Below, piece after piece: positions 15,753 to 23,980 of a stretch of 64,000 nt of DNA. The stretch is from Rhodococcus sp. SMB37 (GTDB lineage Bacteria > Actinomycetota > Actinomycetes > Mycobacteriales > Mycobacteriaceae), in NCBI RefSeq assembly GCF_004345605.1, contig NZ_SLVY01000013.1, positions 1 through 64,000 of the forward strand, read 5' to 3'. The translations under genes and the position numbers were made by a program. How positions within the stretch are numbered: the first letter of the stretch is position 1; every line of letters starts with the position of its first letter. A model generated the notes under the pieces. That model searched no databases, had not been told where the DNA came from, and worked only from the letters and a program-made list of their open reading frames with translations.

Positions 15753-16758
15753 GACGACACGACAGTCTGAGACGACACGCAGCGCCATTCCGATGAGGGT
15801 GCTCGGACGCTCCGGTATCAGGGTCAGCGAGTTGTGCCTCGGCACGATGACCTTCGGAACCGAATGGGGTTTCGGCACCGACGAATCGACCAGCCGGAAG
15901 ATCTACGAAACCTACCGGGAAGCCGGCGGAAACTACGTCGATACCGCGAACAATTACACAAACGGTTCGAGCGAGGAGATCCTCGGGCGGCTCGTGGCGC
16001 CGGAGCGCGACTCGGTAGTCGTGAGCACCAAGTACACCTTCCCTACCGACTCCGCCGACCCCAACACGGGCGGAAATCATCGCAAGAGCTTGCGCCGCAG
16101 CGTCGAGACGAGTCTTCGCCGTCTCGGCACCGACTACATCGATCTGCTGTGGGTCCACGCGTGGGATCAGTGCACGCCGGTGGACGAGACCCTGCGGGCC
16201 CTCGACGACCTGGTGCGGTCGGGCAAGGTGCTCGCGGTCGGGGTGTCGAACACCCCGGCCTGGGTGGTATCGCAGTCCGTCGCCATCGCCGAGCTGCGCG
16301 GATGGAGTTCGTTCTGCACGATGCAGGTGGAGTATGCGCTCACGGCGCGCACTGCCGAACGCGATCTTCTGCCGATGGCGCGGGCACTGGGGATCGAGGT
16401 CTCCGCATGGAGTCCGCTCGGGCGCGGCACCCTCGCCCGACCCATGTCCGAGGAGGCCTTCGCGAAGTTACCTGCGCCCGTGCAGCGCATCCTCACGGTC
16501 ACGCGGGACGTCGCCGGCGAACTCGGTGTCTCACCCGCGCGGGTCGCACTCGCATGGGTACGCAGGCAAGGGCTTATGCTGTCGATCGGTGCACGTACCG
16601 TCGACCAGATCAACGACAATCTGGCGGCATTGGACGTCGAACTCGACGACTCTCACCTGTCGCGGCTCGACGACGCATCGAGTATCCGCCTCGGTTATCC
16701 GCACGAATTCCTGCACGATCGCCGGGCGATGTTCACACCGGACGCTCTTCGGGCCTGA
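15745..16758 (+). CDS. Aldo/keto reductase
   Basis: 337 residues, an AKR11/12-like TIM-barrel reductase. The catalytic tetrad is complete: Asp66 and Tyr71 in VDTANNYTNG, Lys96 in VVSTKYTF and His138 in LLWVHAWD. It uses NADPH to interconvert an aldehyde or ketone and an alcohol. The start overlaps the LuxC-like stop by 8 bases, so it is part of the same operon. The position straight after an aldehyde-forming enzyme makes aldehyde reduction plausible. Confidence 0.87.
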   Translation: MPETTRQSETTRSAIPMRVLGRSGIRVSELCLGTMTFGTEWGFGTDESTSRKIYETYREAGGNYVDTANNYTNGSSEEILGRLVAPERDSVVVSTKYTFPTDSADPNTGGNHRKSLRRSVETSLRRLGTDYIDLLWVHAWDQCTPVDETLRALDDLVRSGKVLAVGVSNTPAWVVSQSVAIAELRGWSSFCTMQVEYALTARTAERDLLPMARALGIEVSAWSPLGRGTLARPMSEEAFAKLPAPVQRILTVTRDVAGELGVSPARVALAWVRRQGLMLSIGARTVDQINDNLAALDVELDDSHLSRLDDASSIRLGYPHEFLHDRRAMFTPDALRA

Positions 16759-16793
16759 GCCCGGCAGCCCCGCGACTGAGGAAGGCATACACG

Positions 16794-18212
16794 ATGGAGA
16801 CCCTCGAACACTGGATCGACGGAGCCGCCGCCCCACCCCACGGCGGCGACTACCTTCCTGTGACCGACCCCGCGACCGGTCGCACAGTGCGGCAGATCGC
16901 GGACGGCGACAGCAGCGATATCGACATCGCCGTTGCTGCTGCGTCGAGGGCGACAACGGAGTGGTTGAAGACCCCGGCGCTGGCACGTGGGCGTCTGATC
17001 ACCGACCTGGGCCGCGCTATTCGTGCGAACAAGTCCGAACTGGCCGAGCTCGAGGTGAGTGAGACCGGTAAGCCGCTCGCCGTCGCCTCGGGTGAAATCG
17101 AGAACTCCGCCGTGTATTTCGAGTTCTACGGTGGACTTGTCGGGATGCCCGTCGGCGAGACCCTCGACGTGGCACTCGACCAGCATGTGTTCACCAAGCG
17201 TGAGCCGTACGGCGTCATCGGCGTCATCACGCCGTGGAATGTGCCGCTCAATCAGGCGTCGCGGGCCTGTGCACCCGCGCTCGCCGCAGGCAACACGGTG
17301 GTTCTGAAGCCATCCGAGAACACCTCGGCGACCAGCGTGCGGCTCGCGGAACTCGCCACAGAGGTCGGGATTCCCGACGGCGTGGTCAACATCGTGCTCG
17401 GAAACGGACGCGACGCGGGTGCTGCGCTCGCCCAGCACCCCGGGGTCGCGAAGGTCGCGTTCACCGGGTCGGTGCCGACGGGTCGCGCTGTCGCGGGGAT
17501 CGCCGCGGAACGGATCATTCCTGTGACTCTCGAACTCGGCGGCAAGTCGGCGAACATCATCTTCGCCGACGCCGATCTCGATGCCGCCGTTGCCGGGGCG
17601 CTGGCGGCGTTCACCGGGAACGCGGGGCAGGTGTGCTCCGCCGGTACCCGCCTGCTCGTGCACCGCGAAGTGCACGATGAGGTCGTACGCCGACTGGTCG
17701 GCGCTGTGGCTGCCATCCAGGTGGGACGCGACATGGGTCCGATCATCACTCGCGAACAGTTCGGGCGCGTCCAGGAATACTTCAAGGTCGCCGAATCAGA
17801 GGGCGTTCGAGCCGAGACCGGCGGCACTGTCTCGGCACTCGCCGAGGAGACCGGCGGCTTCTACATCGATCCCACCGTGTACACCGGAGTGGACAACTCG
17901 ATGCGCATTGCGCGCGAAGAGATCTTCGGTCCCGTCGTCGTGGTGATCCCGTTCGACACCGACGATGACGCGGTCGCGATCGCAGATGACTCGGAGTACG
18001 GTTTGATCGCAGGTGTGTGGACCAGGGACGTGTCCCGGGCGCTCGCTGTCAGCGACCGCTTGCGCACCGGCCAGGTTTTCGTCAACACGTGGTCGACGGC
18101 ATCGGTGCAGACCCCGTTCGGTGGGTGGAAGAACAGTGGCTACGGGCGCGAGAAGGGCGTCGAAGCGCTGCACCACTACGGGCAGGTCAAGTGCGTCACC
18201 GTCAAGCTCTGA
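16794..18212 (+). CDS. Aldehyde dehydrogenase (NAD(P)+)
   Basis: 472 residues of the ALDH superfamily. Catalytic Cys281 is in GQVCSAG, Glu247 in TLELGGKSAN and Asn149 in TPWNVP, so the enzyme looks active. EEIFGPVV is present near the C-terminus. The frame is open upstream, but ATG 16794, 8 bases after GAGGAAGG, is the family start. It follows the aldo/keto reductase after 35 bases. In this operon it would oxidise an aldehyde to an acid. Confidence 0.9.
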   Translation: METLEHWIDGAAAPPHGGDYLPVTDPATGRTVRQIADGDSSDIDIAVAAASRATTEWLKTPALARGRLITDLGRAIRANKSELAELEVSETGKPLAVASGEIENSAVYFEFYGGLVGMPVGETLDVALDQHVFTKREPYGVIGVITPWNVPLNQASRACAPALAAGNTVVLKPSENTSATSVRLAELATEVGIPDGVVNIVLGNGRDAGAALAQHPGVAKVAFTGSVPTGRAVAGIAAERIIPVTLELGGKSANIIFADADLDAAVAGALAAFTGNAGQVCSAGTRLLVHREVHDEVVRRLVGAVAAIQVGRDMGPIITREQFGRVQEYFKVAESEGVRAETGGTVSALAEETGGFYIDPTVYTGVDNSMRIAREEIFGPVVVVIPFDTDDDAVAIADDSEYGLIAGVWTRDVSRALAVSDRLRTGQVFVNTWSTASVQTPFGGWKNSGYGREKGVEALHHYGQVKCVTVKL

Positions 18213-18255
18213 CCGCGCACGCGGTGCTGCTGTCCATTCTCGGAAGGAACATTTG

Positions 18256-18702
18256 ATGACCCAGGACCCAGCGGTGAGCGGAGCGTCTGTCGACGACGCG
18301 CACCGCGCACTCTTCGACGCCGGACTCACGGTCCGCAGGGAAGTGCTCGGCGACGCCTACGTCGACGCTGCCCTCGAACGCAACGCAGGCTCGGACGGGG
18401 AGTCGTTGCAGGAGTATGTCAGCGAATTCGTCTGGGGCGGTGTATGGACGCGCGACGGTCTCGAACGCCGCGACCGATCGCTGTCGACGATCAGCATTCT
18501 CATCGCGCTCGGCCATCTCCAGGAACTGGCGACGCACGTGCGCGCGGGGCTCGGCAACGGCCTGACCCGCGAGGAGATCACCGAGACCGTCGTCCACGCG
18601 ACCGCATATGTGGGTTGTCCCGCGGGTATATCGGCGATGCGGGTGGTCCAGGAAGTGCTGGTCGCCGAACTCGGCCCGCGCACCGGGGAGGGCAACGCAT
18701 GA
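18256..18702 (+). CDS. Carboxymuconolactone decarboxylase-family protein (PcaC-like)
   Basis: 148 residues. The typical segments of PcaC-like proteins are present: RDRSLSTISILIALG near residue 73, where Arg precedes the core helix, and ETVVHATAYVGCPAGISAM near residue 115. It lacks a CxxC, so it is not an AhpD-type peroxidase. ATG 18256 follows GGAAGGAAC. The stop overlaps the next start by 4 bases. This is the second CMD-family gene of the window and only distantly similar to the one at 86-622. Confidence 0.83.
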   Translation: MTQDPAVSGASVDDAHRALFDAGLTVRREVLGDAYVDAALERNAGSDGESLQEYVSEFVWGGVWTRDGLERRDRSLSTISILIALGHLQELATHVRAGLGNGLTREEITETVVHATAYVGCPAGISAMRVVQEVLVAELGPRTGEGNA

Positions 18703-19652
18703 CCGCCGGCCCGGAGACCTCGACGGTCAGGATCGTGCCGTTGCCCGGCAAGACGGTCGGTCACATCGGACTCGGCGCGATGGGGCGGCCCATTGCACAG
18801 AATTTCGTTGCCAGCGGGCAGTCCACGGTGGTGTTCGACGCCGATCCGATTTCTCAGGAACGGTTCCTCGACGACCACGCCGGTATCCGCGGTGCAGCGA
18901 GTCTCGCCGACTTCGCGGACTGCGACGTCGTGGTCCTGGTGCTCCCGACGAGCGACATCGTCGACGCCGTCGTGCTCTCGGACGAAGGTCTGCTGACACA
19001 TCTTCGGCCCGGTAGCACGATCATCGACATGGGATCGAGCATCCCCACACGCACCCAGGCACTTGCCGAAGTGGCGGCCGCGAAGGGTATCTCTGTCGTC
19101 GACGCCCCGGTCAGTGGCGGTGTCGCGCGTGCCCGGCAGGCCGCGCTCGCCGTGATGGTCGGCGGAGATGCGGCCGCGGTCGATTCGGTGGTTCCCCTGC
19201 TGCGGGCGACGGGCAGCGACATCATCCATGTCGGTCCGGTCGGATCCGGTCACGCAGCGAAGGCTCTCAACAACCTGATGGCCGCGAACAACGTGCTCAT
19301 CGCGGCGGAAGCGCTTCTCGTCGGCCGGAAGTTCGGGATCGATCCCGCCACGCTGCTGGGCGTGCTCAACGCGAGCAGCGGACGAAACCAGGCCACCGAG
19401 ACGAAATTCGAGAAGTTCGTGTTGTCGCGGTCGTTCGACTCCGGGTTCGCTGCGCGCCTGATGCGCAAGGACATCGGAATTGCACTCGACCTCGCGCACG
19501 ATCAGGAGATCTCACCGCTCCTCGGGGAGGCAGTGGGACGGTTGTGGAATGCGGCGGTCGACGAACTCGATCCTGCCGCAGATCAGACGGATGTGGTGAG
19601 GTATTTGGAGGAACTCCACCACGTGTCGCTGGGAGACCCGGCCGGTCACTGA
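18699..19652 (+). CDS. 3-hydroxyisobutyrate dehydrogenase-family oxidoreductase
   Basis: 317 residues of the beta-hydroxyacid dehydrogenase family. The NAD site is GHIGLGAMG (about 21-29), the substrate loop DAPVSGGVARAR (about 135-146), and the catalytic Lys is Lys188 in GHAAKALNN. It oxidises a beta-hydroxyacid or reduces a related semialdehyde. Last gene of the LuxE-LuxC operon, 4-base overlap with the CMD gene, followed by a strong terminator. Two further paralogues lie at 21436-23045. Confidence 0.87.
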   Translation: MTAGPETSTVRIVPLPGKTVGHIGLGAMGRPIAQNFVASGQSTVVFDADPISQERFLDDHAGIRGAASLADFADCDVVVLVLPTSDIVDAVVLSDEGLLTHLRPGSTIIDMGSSIPTRTQALAEVAAAKGISVVDAPVSGGVARARQAALAVMVGGDAAAVDSVVPLLRATGSDIIHVGPVGSGHAAKALNNLMAANNVLIAAEALLVGRKFGIDPATLLGVLNASSGRNQATETKFEKFVLSRSFDSGFAARLMRKDIGIALDLAHDQEISPLLGEAVGRLWNAAVDELDPAADQTDVVRYLEELHHVSLGDPAGH

Positions 19653-19659
19653 GATGAAG

Positions 19660-19691
19660 AAAAGCCTCGCTCTCCAGGGAGCGAGGCTTTT
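19660..19691 (+). terminator. Rho-independent terminator of the LuxE-LuxC operon
   Basis: AAAAGCCTCGCTC pairs perfectly over 13 bases with GAGCGAGGCTTTT around a 6-base loop (TCCAGG), ending in a short T-run. It begins 8 bases after the stop of the HIBADH-family gene. Confidence 0.85.
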
Positions 19692-19810
19692 CGGTCGGAG
19701 ATAGTGCCCGGTGTGATCGCGTTGACCCGGATGCCATTTGTCGCTCAGGCCTTCAATGAGCGGTGCCACGCGAATTGTACTTCTGCAATCAGGAATGACG
19801 TTCTACAGTT

Positions 19811-19826
19811 GAGGTCATCCGACCTC
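19811..19826. promoter_or_regulatory. Inverted repeat upstream of acyl-CoA synthetase
   Basis: GAGGTC-ATCC-GACCTC is a perfect 6-base inverted repeat, 40 bases before the GTG at 19866. It could be an operator or a small leader hairpin. The rest of the 174 bases between the terminator and 19866 shows no gene. Confidence 0.4.
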
Positions 19827-19865
19827 GGCGACGCCGTCGAGCGGCCGACGTGAGAGCGAGAATCT

Positions 19866-21425
19866 GTGACGGGGACCGATATTCGTTTGACACCCACTGC
19901 GCATGCCCACGCGCGCCCGGATGCTCCGGCGATCGTAATGGGTGCGAGCGGCGAGACTGTGACCTACGCCCAACTCGAGGAACGGTCGGTGCGGTTCGCC
20001 CGCGCGCTCCGGGCCCGCGGGATCATGCCGGGGGATCACATCGCGATCCTGATGGAGAACAACCGGCCATTCCTCGAAATCTGCTGGGCTGCTCAGCGCT
20101 CCGGCTTGTACTACACCGCGATCAACCGGCATTTCAAGGCCGGCGAGGTACAGCACGTACTCGACGACTGCGGCGCCACCGCGCTGATCGCCGGCGACAC
20201 CGTGCGAGACACCGTCGAGCAACTCGACCTCGCCAAGATCCTCGTCCGGGTCTGCGCGTTCGGCGACATGCCGGAATTCGAACGCTACGACGACGTGCTC
20301 GCCCGCGAGCAGTTCGAGCCGATCGACGAATCCGAGGGACGCGAGATGCTCTACTCGGGCGGCACCACCGGATTCCCGAAGGGCGTGCGCAAACCTCTAC
20401 CCCGCACCGAATTCGGCGATCCGTCGTCGCCGCCCGTGCAGATCGCCATGGGGCTGGTGAGGGGAGGCCCACAATCGGATGTGGTCTACCTGTCGCCGGC
20501 GCCGCTGTATCACTCGTCGCCGCTGGTCTTCTCGATGTCCTGGCAACGGCTCGGCGGCACCGTCGTGGTGATGGAGAGCTTCGATCCTCGGCGCTGTCTC
20601 GAACTCATCGAGAAGCATCGCGTCACCCATGCCCAGTTCGTCCCCACGATGTTCGTTCGCATGCTCAAACTCCCCGAGTCGGAACGCTCCCGGTACGACC
20701 TGTCGAGCCTCCGCTCGGTCATCCATGCTTCCGCGCCGTGCCCGATACCGGTGAAGCGGCAGATGCTGGAGTGGTGGGGCCCGATCATCGACGAATACTA
20801 TTCGGGAACAGAAGATATCGGAACATCGGTGATCACCGCCGCGGAGTGGCTCGCACATCCCGGATCCGTTGGGCGGCCCATGCAGGAATGTCACATCGTC
20901 GGTGAGGACGGCGAAGAGTTACCCGACGGGGAGGTCGGGTCGATCTACTTCGCCGGCGGCCGCCCGTTCGAATATCACAACGACCCCGAGAAGACCGCGT
21001 CCGTCACGAACGACAAAGGCTGGCGCACCCTCGGCGACATGGGATATCGCGATGAGGACGGCTACCTGTATCTCACCGATCGGGTCGCATTCATGATCAT
21101 TTCCGGCGGCGTCAACATCTATCCACAGGAGACCGAGAACCTGCTCGTCACACACCCCGCCGTCGCGGACGCCGCGGTGATCGGGGTGCCCGACGACGAA
21201 ATGGGTGAGTCGGTCAAAGCCGTAGTTCAGCTACTGGATCCGTCGTCGGCCGGCCCACACGTGGCTGCCGAGCTCATCTCGTTCTGCCGTGCCGAGCTCG
21301 CGTCCTACAAGTGCCCGCGCAGCATCGATTTCGTCGACGAACTCCCACGCGACCCCAACGGAAAGCTGTACAAGCGTCGGTTGCGCGACGACTACTGGGC
21401 CGGTCACGAGACCCGGGTGATCTGA
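19866..21425 (+). CDS. Acyl-CoA synthetase (FadD-like AMP-binding enzyme)
   Basis: 519 residues of the ANL superfamily. The AMP/P-loop motif is YSGGTTGFPKG (about 163-173), later motifs are EYYSGTEDIG, GDMGYRDEDGYLYLTDR and SGGVNIYPQETEN, and the adenylation Lys is in PNGKLYKRRL. It activates a carboxylic acid to its CoA ester. It is closely similar along its whole length to the enzyme at 61735-63300 (for example SPAPLYHSSPL against SPAPIYHSAPL). It is transcribed alone, ending 10 bases from the convergent operon at 21436. Confidence 0.9.
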   Translation: MTGTDIRLTPTAHAHARPDAPAIVMGASGETVTYAQLEERSVRFARALRARGIMPGDHIAILMENNRPFLEICWAAQRSGLYYTAINRHFKAGEVQHVLDDCGATALIAGDTVRDTVEQLDLAKILVRVCAFGDMPEFERYDDVLAREQFEPIDESEGREMLYSGGTTGFPKGVRKPLPRTEFGDPSSPPVQIAMGLVRGGPQSDVVYLSPAPLYHSSPLVFSMSWQRLGGTVVVMESFDPRRCLELIEKHRVTHAQFVPTMFVRMLKLPESERSRYDLSSLRSVIHASAPCPIPVKRQMLEWWGPIIDEYYSGTEDIGTSVITAAEWLAHPGSVGRPMQECHIVGEDGEELPDGEVGSIYFAGGRPFEYHNDPEKTASVTNDKGWRTLGDMGYRDEDGYLYLTDRVAFMIISGGVNIYPQETENLLVTHPAVADAAVIGVPDDEMGESVKAVVQLLDPSSAGPHVAAELISFCRAELASYKCPRSIDFVDELPRDPNGKLYKRRLRDDYWAGHETRVI

Positions 21426-21435
21426 AACCTGCCGG

Positions 21436-22230
21436 TCAGGCTCGCGCGCTGATCGCGGTGTCCAGCACACCGAGGTCGGCGCCGAGTTCGGCGACCGTGT
21501 CGCGCACGACCGAGACATCCTTCGAGATGAATTCCCCGACCGAGCTGCGGAACGCCTCGACGGACCCGCGCATTGCGACGTTCCCCATCACCTTGCACGA
21601 CGAACTTCCGTGGGGAAGAGCGGAAAACAGTGCCTCCGGCGCAACGCCGAGTCGTTGCCCGAGCGCTTCGGCCTCGGCCAGGAGCCCGATCTGAGCCGCG
21701 AACAGGGCGTTGTTCACGAGCTTGACGCGCAGTCCGTTGCCGCTCGGCCCGACGTGCAGTACCGGGTCGCCGTAGGCATTCAATACCGGGACGACCGCGG
21801 CCACATCGGACTCGGGGCCGCCGACGAAGAGCGTGAGGTTGCCCGCTGCGATGTCGTGCGGACCGCCGCTCACCGCCGCATCGACGACCGCGACCGCCAG
21901 CGGTTCGGCCACCGCGACAAGATCTTCGATCGTCTTCGGGCTGATGGTGGTGTGGATGACGAGGGATGATCCCCGTGGCATCGCCTGCAGGAGTCCTCGT
22001 TCGAGGCAGACCTCGCGGACCTGGGCGTCGGTGAACACGCACACCGTCACGAGATCGACGTCGACGCCCACCTCGGAGACGTCGTCGACCGCTTTTGCTC
22101 CGGCGGCTTCGATCGCGGCGCGCGACTCGTCGGACCGTCCGAGCACCCGAACCTCGTGGCCTGCGTCGAGGAGACGCTCGACCATGGGCATGCCCATGCG
22201 GCCTGCACCGACGAACCCGACGCGGCTCAT
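21436..22230 (-). CDS. 3-hydroxyisobutyrate dehydrogenase-family oxidoreductase (paralogue 2)
   Basis: 264 residues. The cofactor site is VGFVGAGRMGMP at the N-terminus, the catalytic Lys is Lys170 in NGLRVKLVNN, and the substrate loop VDAAVSGGPHD is slightly unlike the usual DAPVSGG. It overlaps the upstream paralogue by 4 bases. Last gene of the long minus operon that begins with the mycofactocin-type SDR. A beta-hydroxyacid or semialdehyde substrate is expected from the family. Confidence 0.85.
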   Translation of the reverse strand: MSRVGFVGAGRMGMPMVERLLDAGHEVRVLGRSDESRAAIEAAGAKAVDDVSEVGVDVDLVTVCVFTDAQVREVCLERGLLQAMPRGSSLVIHTTISPKTIEDLVAVAEPLAVAVVDAAVSGGPHDIAAGNLTLFVGGPESDVAAVVPVLNAYGDPVLHVGPSGNGLRVKLVNNALFAAQIGLLAEAEALGQRLGVAPEALFSALPHGSSSCKVMGNVAMRGSVEAFRSSVGEFISKDVSVVRDTVAELGADLGVLDTAISARA

Positions 22231-23045
22231 CGCTGGTATCCCATCATCTCGAGCGTAGCGTCGGCCGTGCTCAGTGACACTCCCGCGGAGGCTCCGGCAT
22301 TGTCGGCGAGACTTGCAACGAGTGTGACGTCCTTTCGGAGGAGCTCACCGGCGTGCCCTGCGATCCGTTCGAGGCCGCCGGCAGAGACGACACGGCCCAG
22401 CGCGAAGCTGTTCGCCGTGCCGTGCGAGACGACCTCGCCGAGCTTGGCGGGATCGACGCCGAGCGACCTACCGAGTTCGAGGGTGCTCGCCGCAGTCGAC
22501 AGGTTGGCGGTGAAGAGCAGGTTGTTGAGCAGCTTCGCGACCTGCCCGGCACCCAGGTCGCCGAGGTGGACGACGGGGTTGCCGTACGTCTCGAACACCG
22601 GCCGGGCTGCTTCGACGGTCTTGTCGTCGCCACCGAGCATGACGAGCAGTGTGCCTGCTGCGGCACCCATGCCGCCGCCGCTGACCGGTGCGTCGATGAT
22701 CGACACACCCTTCTCACCGGCTACCTCGGCGAGTTCCTTACAGGTGTCGGGGTGGATGGTGCTGTGGATCGCGATGATGCCGCCGTCGCGTAGTCCTGCC
22801 AGGATCCCGTTCTCGCCGGTGATCACCGAGCGTACGTCGTCGTCGCTCACCACACACAGGCACACGAGGTCGCTCGCCTCCGCGAGTTTCGCGGGCGTGT
22901 CGGCGTATTTCGCGGCGGTGTCGGCGTACGGCGCCAACGACTCCTCCCTGCGAGCCCACAACGTCACTTCGTAGCCGGCTTCGACGATGCGGCGCGCCAT
23001 GGGGCCGCCTTGGCTACCGAGACCGATGAATCCGACGCGCATCAT
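22227..23045 (-). CDS. 3-hydroxyisobutyrate dehydrogenase-family oxidoreductase (paralogue 3)
   Basis: 272 residues. The cofactor site reads GFIGLGSQGGP, with Gln where Met is usual in GxGxMG. The catalytic Lys is Lys171 in GAGQVAKLLNN, and DAPVSGGGMGAA is present. The start is ATGATG at 23045 or 23042, overlapping the hydrolase stop. It sits in tandem with the next paralogue; two enzymes could form a heteromer or act on successive hydroxyacids. Confidence 0.85.
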   Translation of the reverse strand: MMRVGFIGLGSQGGPMARRIVEAGYEVTLWARREESLAPYADTAAKYADTPAKLAEASDLVCLCVVSDDDVRSVITGENGILAGLRDGGIIAIHSTIHPDTCKELAEVAGEKGVSIIDAPVSGGGMGAAAGTLLVMLGGDDKTVEAARPVFETYGNPVVHLGDLGAGQVAKLLNNLLFTANLSTAASTLELGRSLGVDPAKLGEVVSHGTANSFALGRVVSAGGLERIAGHAGELLRKDVTLVASLADNAGASAGVSLSTADATLEMMGYQR

Positions 23046-23980
23046 GTGTCCTTACCCTGGTGGCCCCGCCGAGCGAGGCAGTCGTCGATGAAGTTCAGAA
23101 CCGTCCGGTGGTACTCCGGCGCGGCGTTGCAGATACTGAGGTTGTGGCCTCCTCCGGCGATCCGGGCGGTGGCGACACGAGGGGACGCGGTGAACATCGC
23201 AGCGACGTCGTCGAGTGCCTGCGGGTCACTGCGCCACACCCGCTCGTACTCGGCTGTAGCGTAGTGAACGGGAACACGCACACGAGCCGCCAGCGGGGGG
23301 AAGGTCTCCGTGGGCCAGATGGCTGTGACATCGGCCTCGTAATCGGGTGTGCGAGAACCGATTGCCGCACCGCCCATGATGTCCGCCGGGTAGAGGTCCT
23401 CCGCCGGCGTCCAGATCAGTTCGCCCACGCCTTTCGCCTGAGCGTAACGCTCACGCGTGCCGAGGATCCCGACCGCGAGCGCGTGGTGTTCGCGACCGGT
23501 ACCGGAAATCGCGAGGCCGAGCAGATCGTGGCCGTGGTCGTCGGTGGCCATCCGAACCGCCAGTTCGCTGCCGACCGAATGTCCCCACAGGAACAGGCCG
23601 CTCCTGCAGGCGCTCGAGCCGATAACTGCATCCACCGCGGCGTAGGTGAGGTCGGCCCGACGCTGTGAATCGCGAAGCTCTTCGGCGAACGGCCGCGAGG
23701 CGCCGTAGCCGGGACGGTCGAGTGCGAGCACCGTGTACCCGTGATGGGCAGCAGCGCGCATCATCGACAGTTCAGGGTGTCCGGGGCAGTCCCAGTAGGC
23801 GGAGAAAGCGGCACCTCCGTGAAGCGCAATGATCACCGCCCGTGGTTCGGGGGCCTCGAGGAGCACTCCCGAGATCGGGATGCCCTCGATATCGACGACG
23901 CGGGAGACGGGTGAGGAACTCCACGCGTCGCCGACACCGGCCTCCTCGATCGCTGAGGACTGTGGGGTGGTGAAAGTCAT
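23042..23980 (-). CDS. Alpha/beta hydrolase
   Basis: 312 residues. HGGAAFSAYWD supplies the oxyanion hole, the nucleophile Ser is in GHSVGSEL mid-protein, and the catalytic His in GGGHNLS near residue 280; an acidic residue in between is likely. The fold and size suit an esterase, lactonase or C-C bond hydrolase, and a lactonase would fit a ring-cleaving pathway, but none is proven. It overlaps its neighbours by 4 bases on each side. Confidence 0.83.
   Translation of the reverse strand: MTFTTPQSSAIEEAGVGDAWSSSPVSRVVDIEGIPISGVLLEAPEPRAVIIALHGGAAFSAYWDCPGHPELSMMRAAAHHGYTVLALDRPGYGASRPFAEELRDSQRRADLTYAAVDAVIGSSACRSGLFLWGHSVGSELAVRMATDDHGHDLLGLAISGTGREHHALAVGILGTRERYAQAKGVGELIWTPAEDLYPADIMGGAAIGSRTPDYEADVTAIWPTETFPPLAARVRVPVHYATAEYERVWRSDPQALDDVAAMFTASPRVATARIAGGGHNLSICNAAPEYHRTVLNFIDDCLARRGHQGKDT

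Noticed and set aside
12999-15878. Antisense reading frame of 959 codons
   Set aside because: It is opposite to the LuxE-like and LuxC-like genes and its translation shows no family motif; a shadow frame.
13044-16758. Bioluminescence (lux) operon
   Set aside because: There are no luxA/luxB genes; the only luciferase-like gene is a broken F420-type relic in another operon.
19790-19806. A further GAGAAT-family site before the acyl-CoA synthetase (AGGAATGACGTTCTA)
   Set aside because: It matches only 8 of 14 positions, no better than chance sites in the window.
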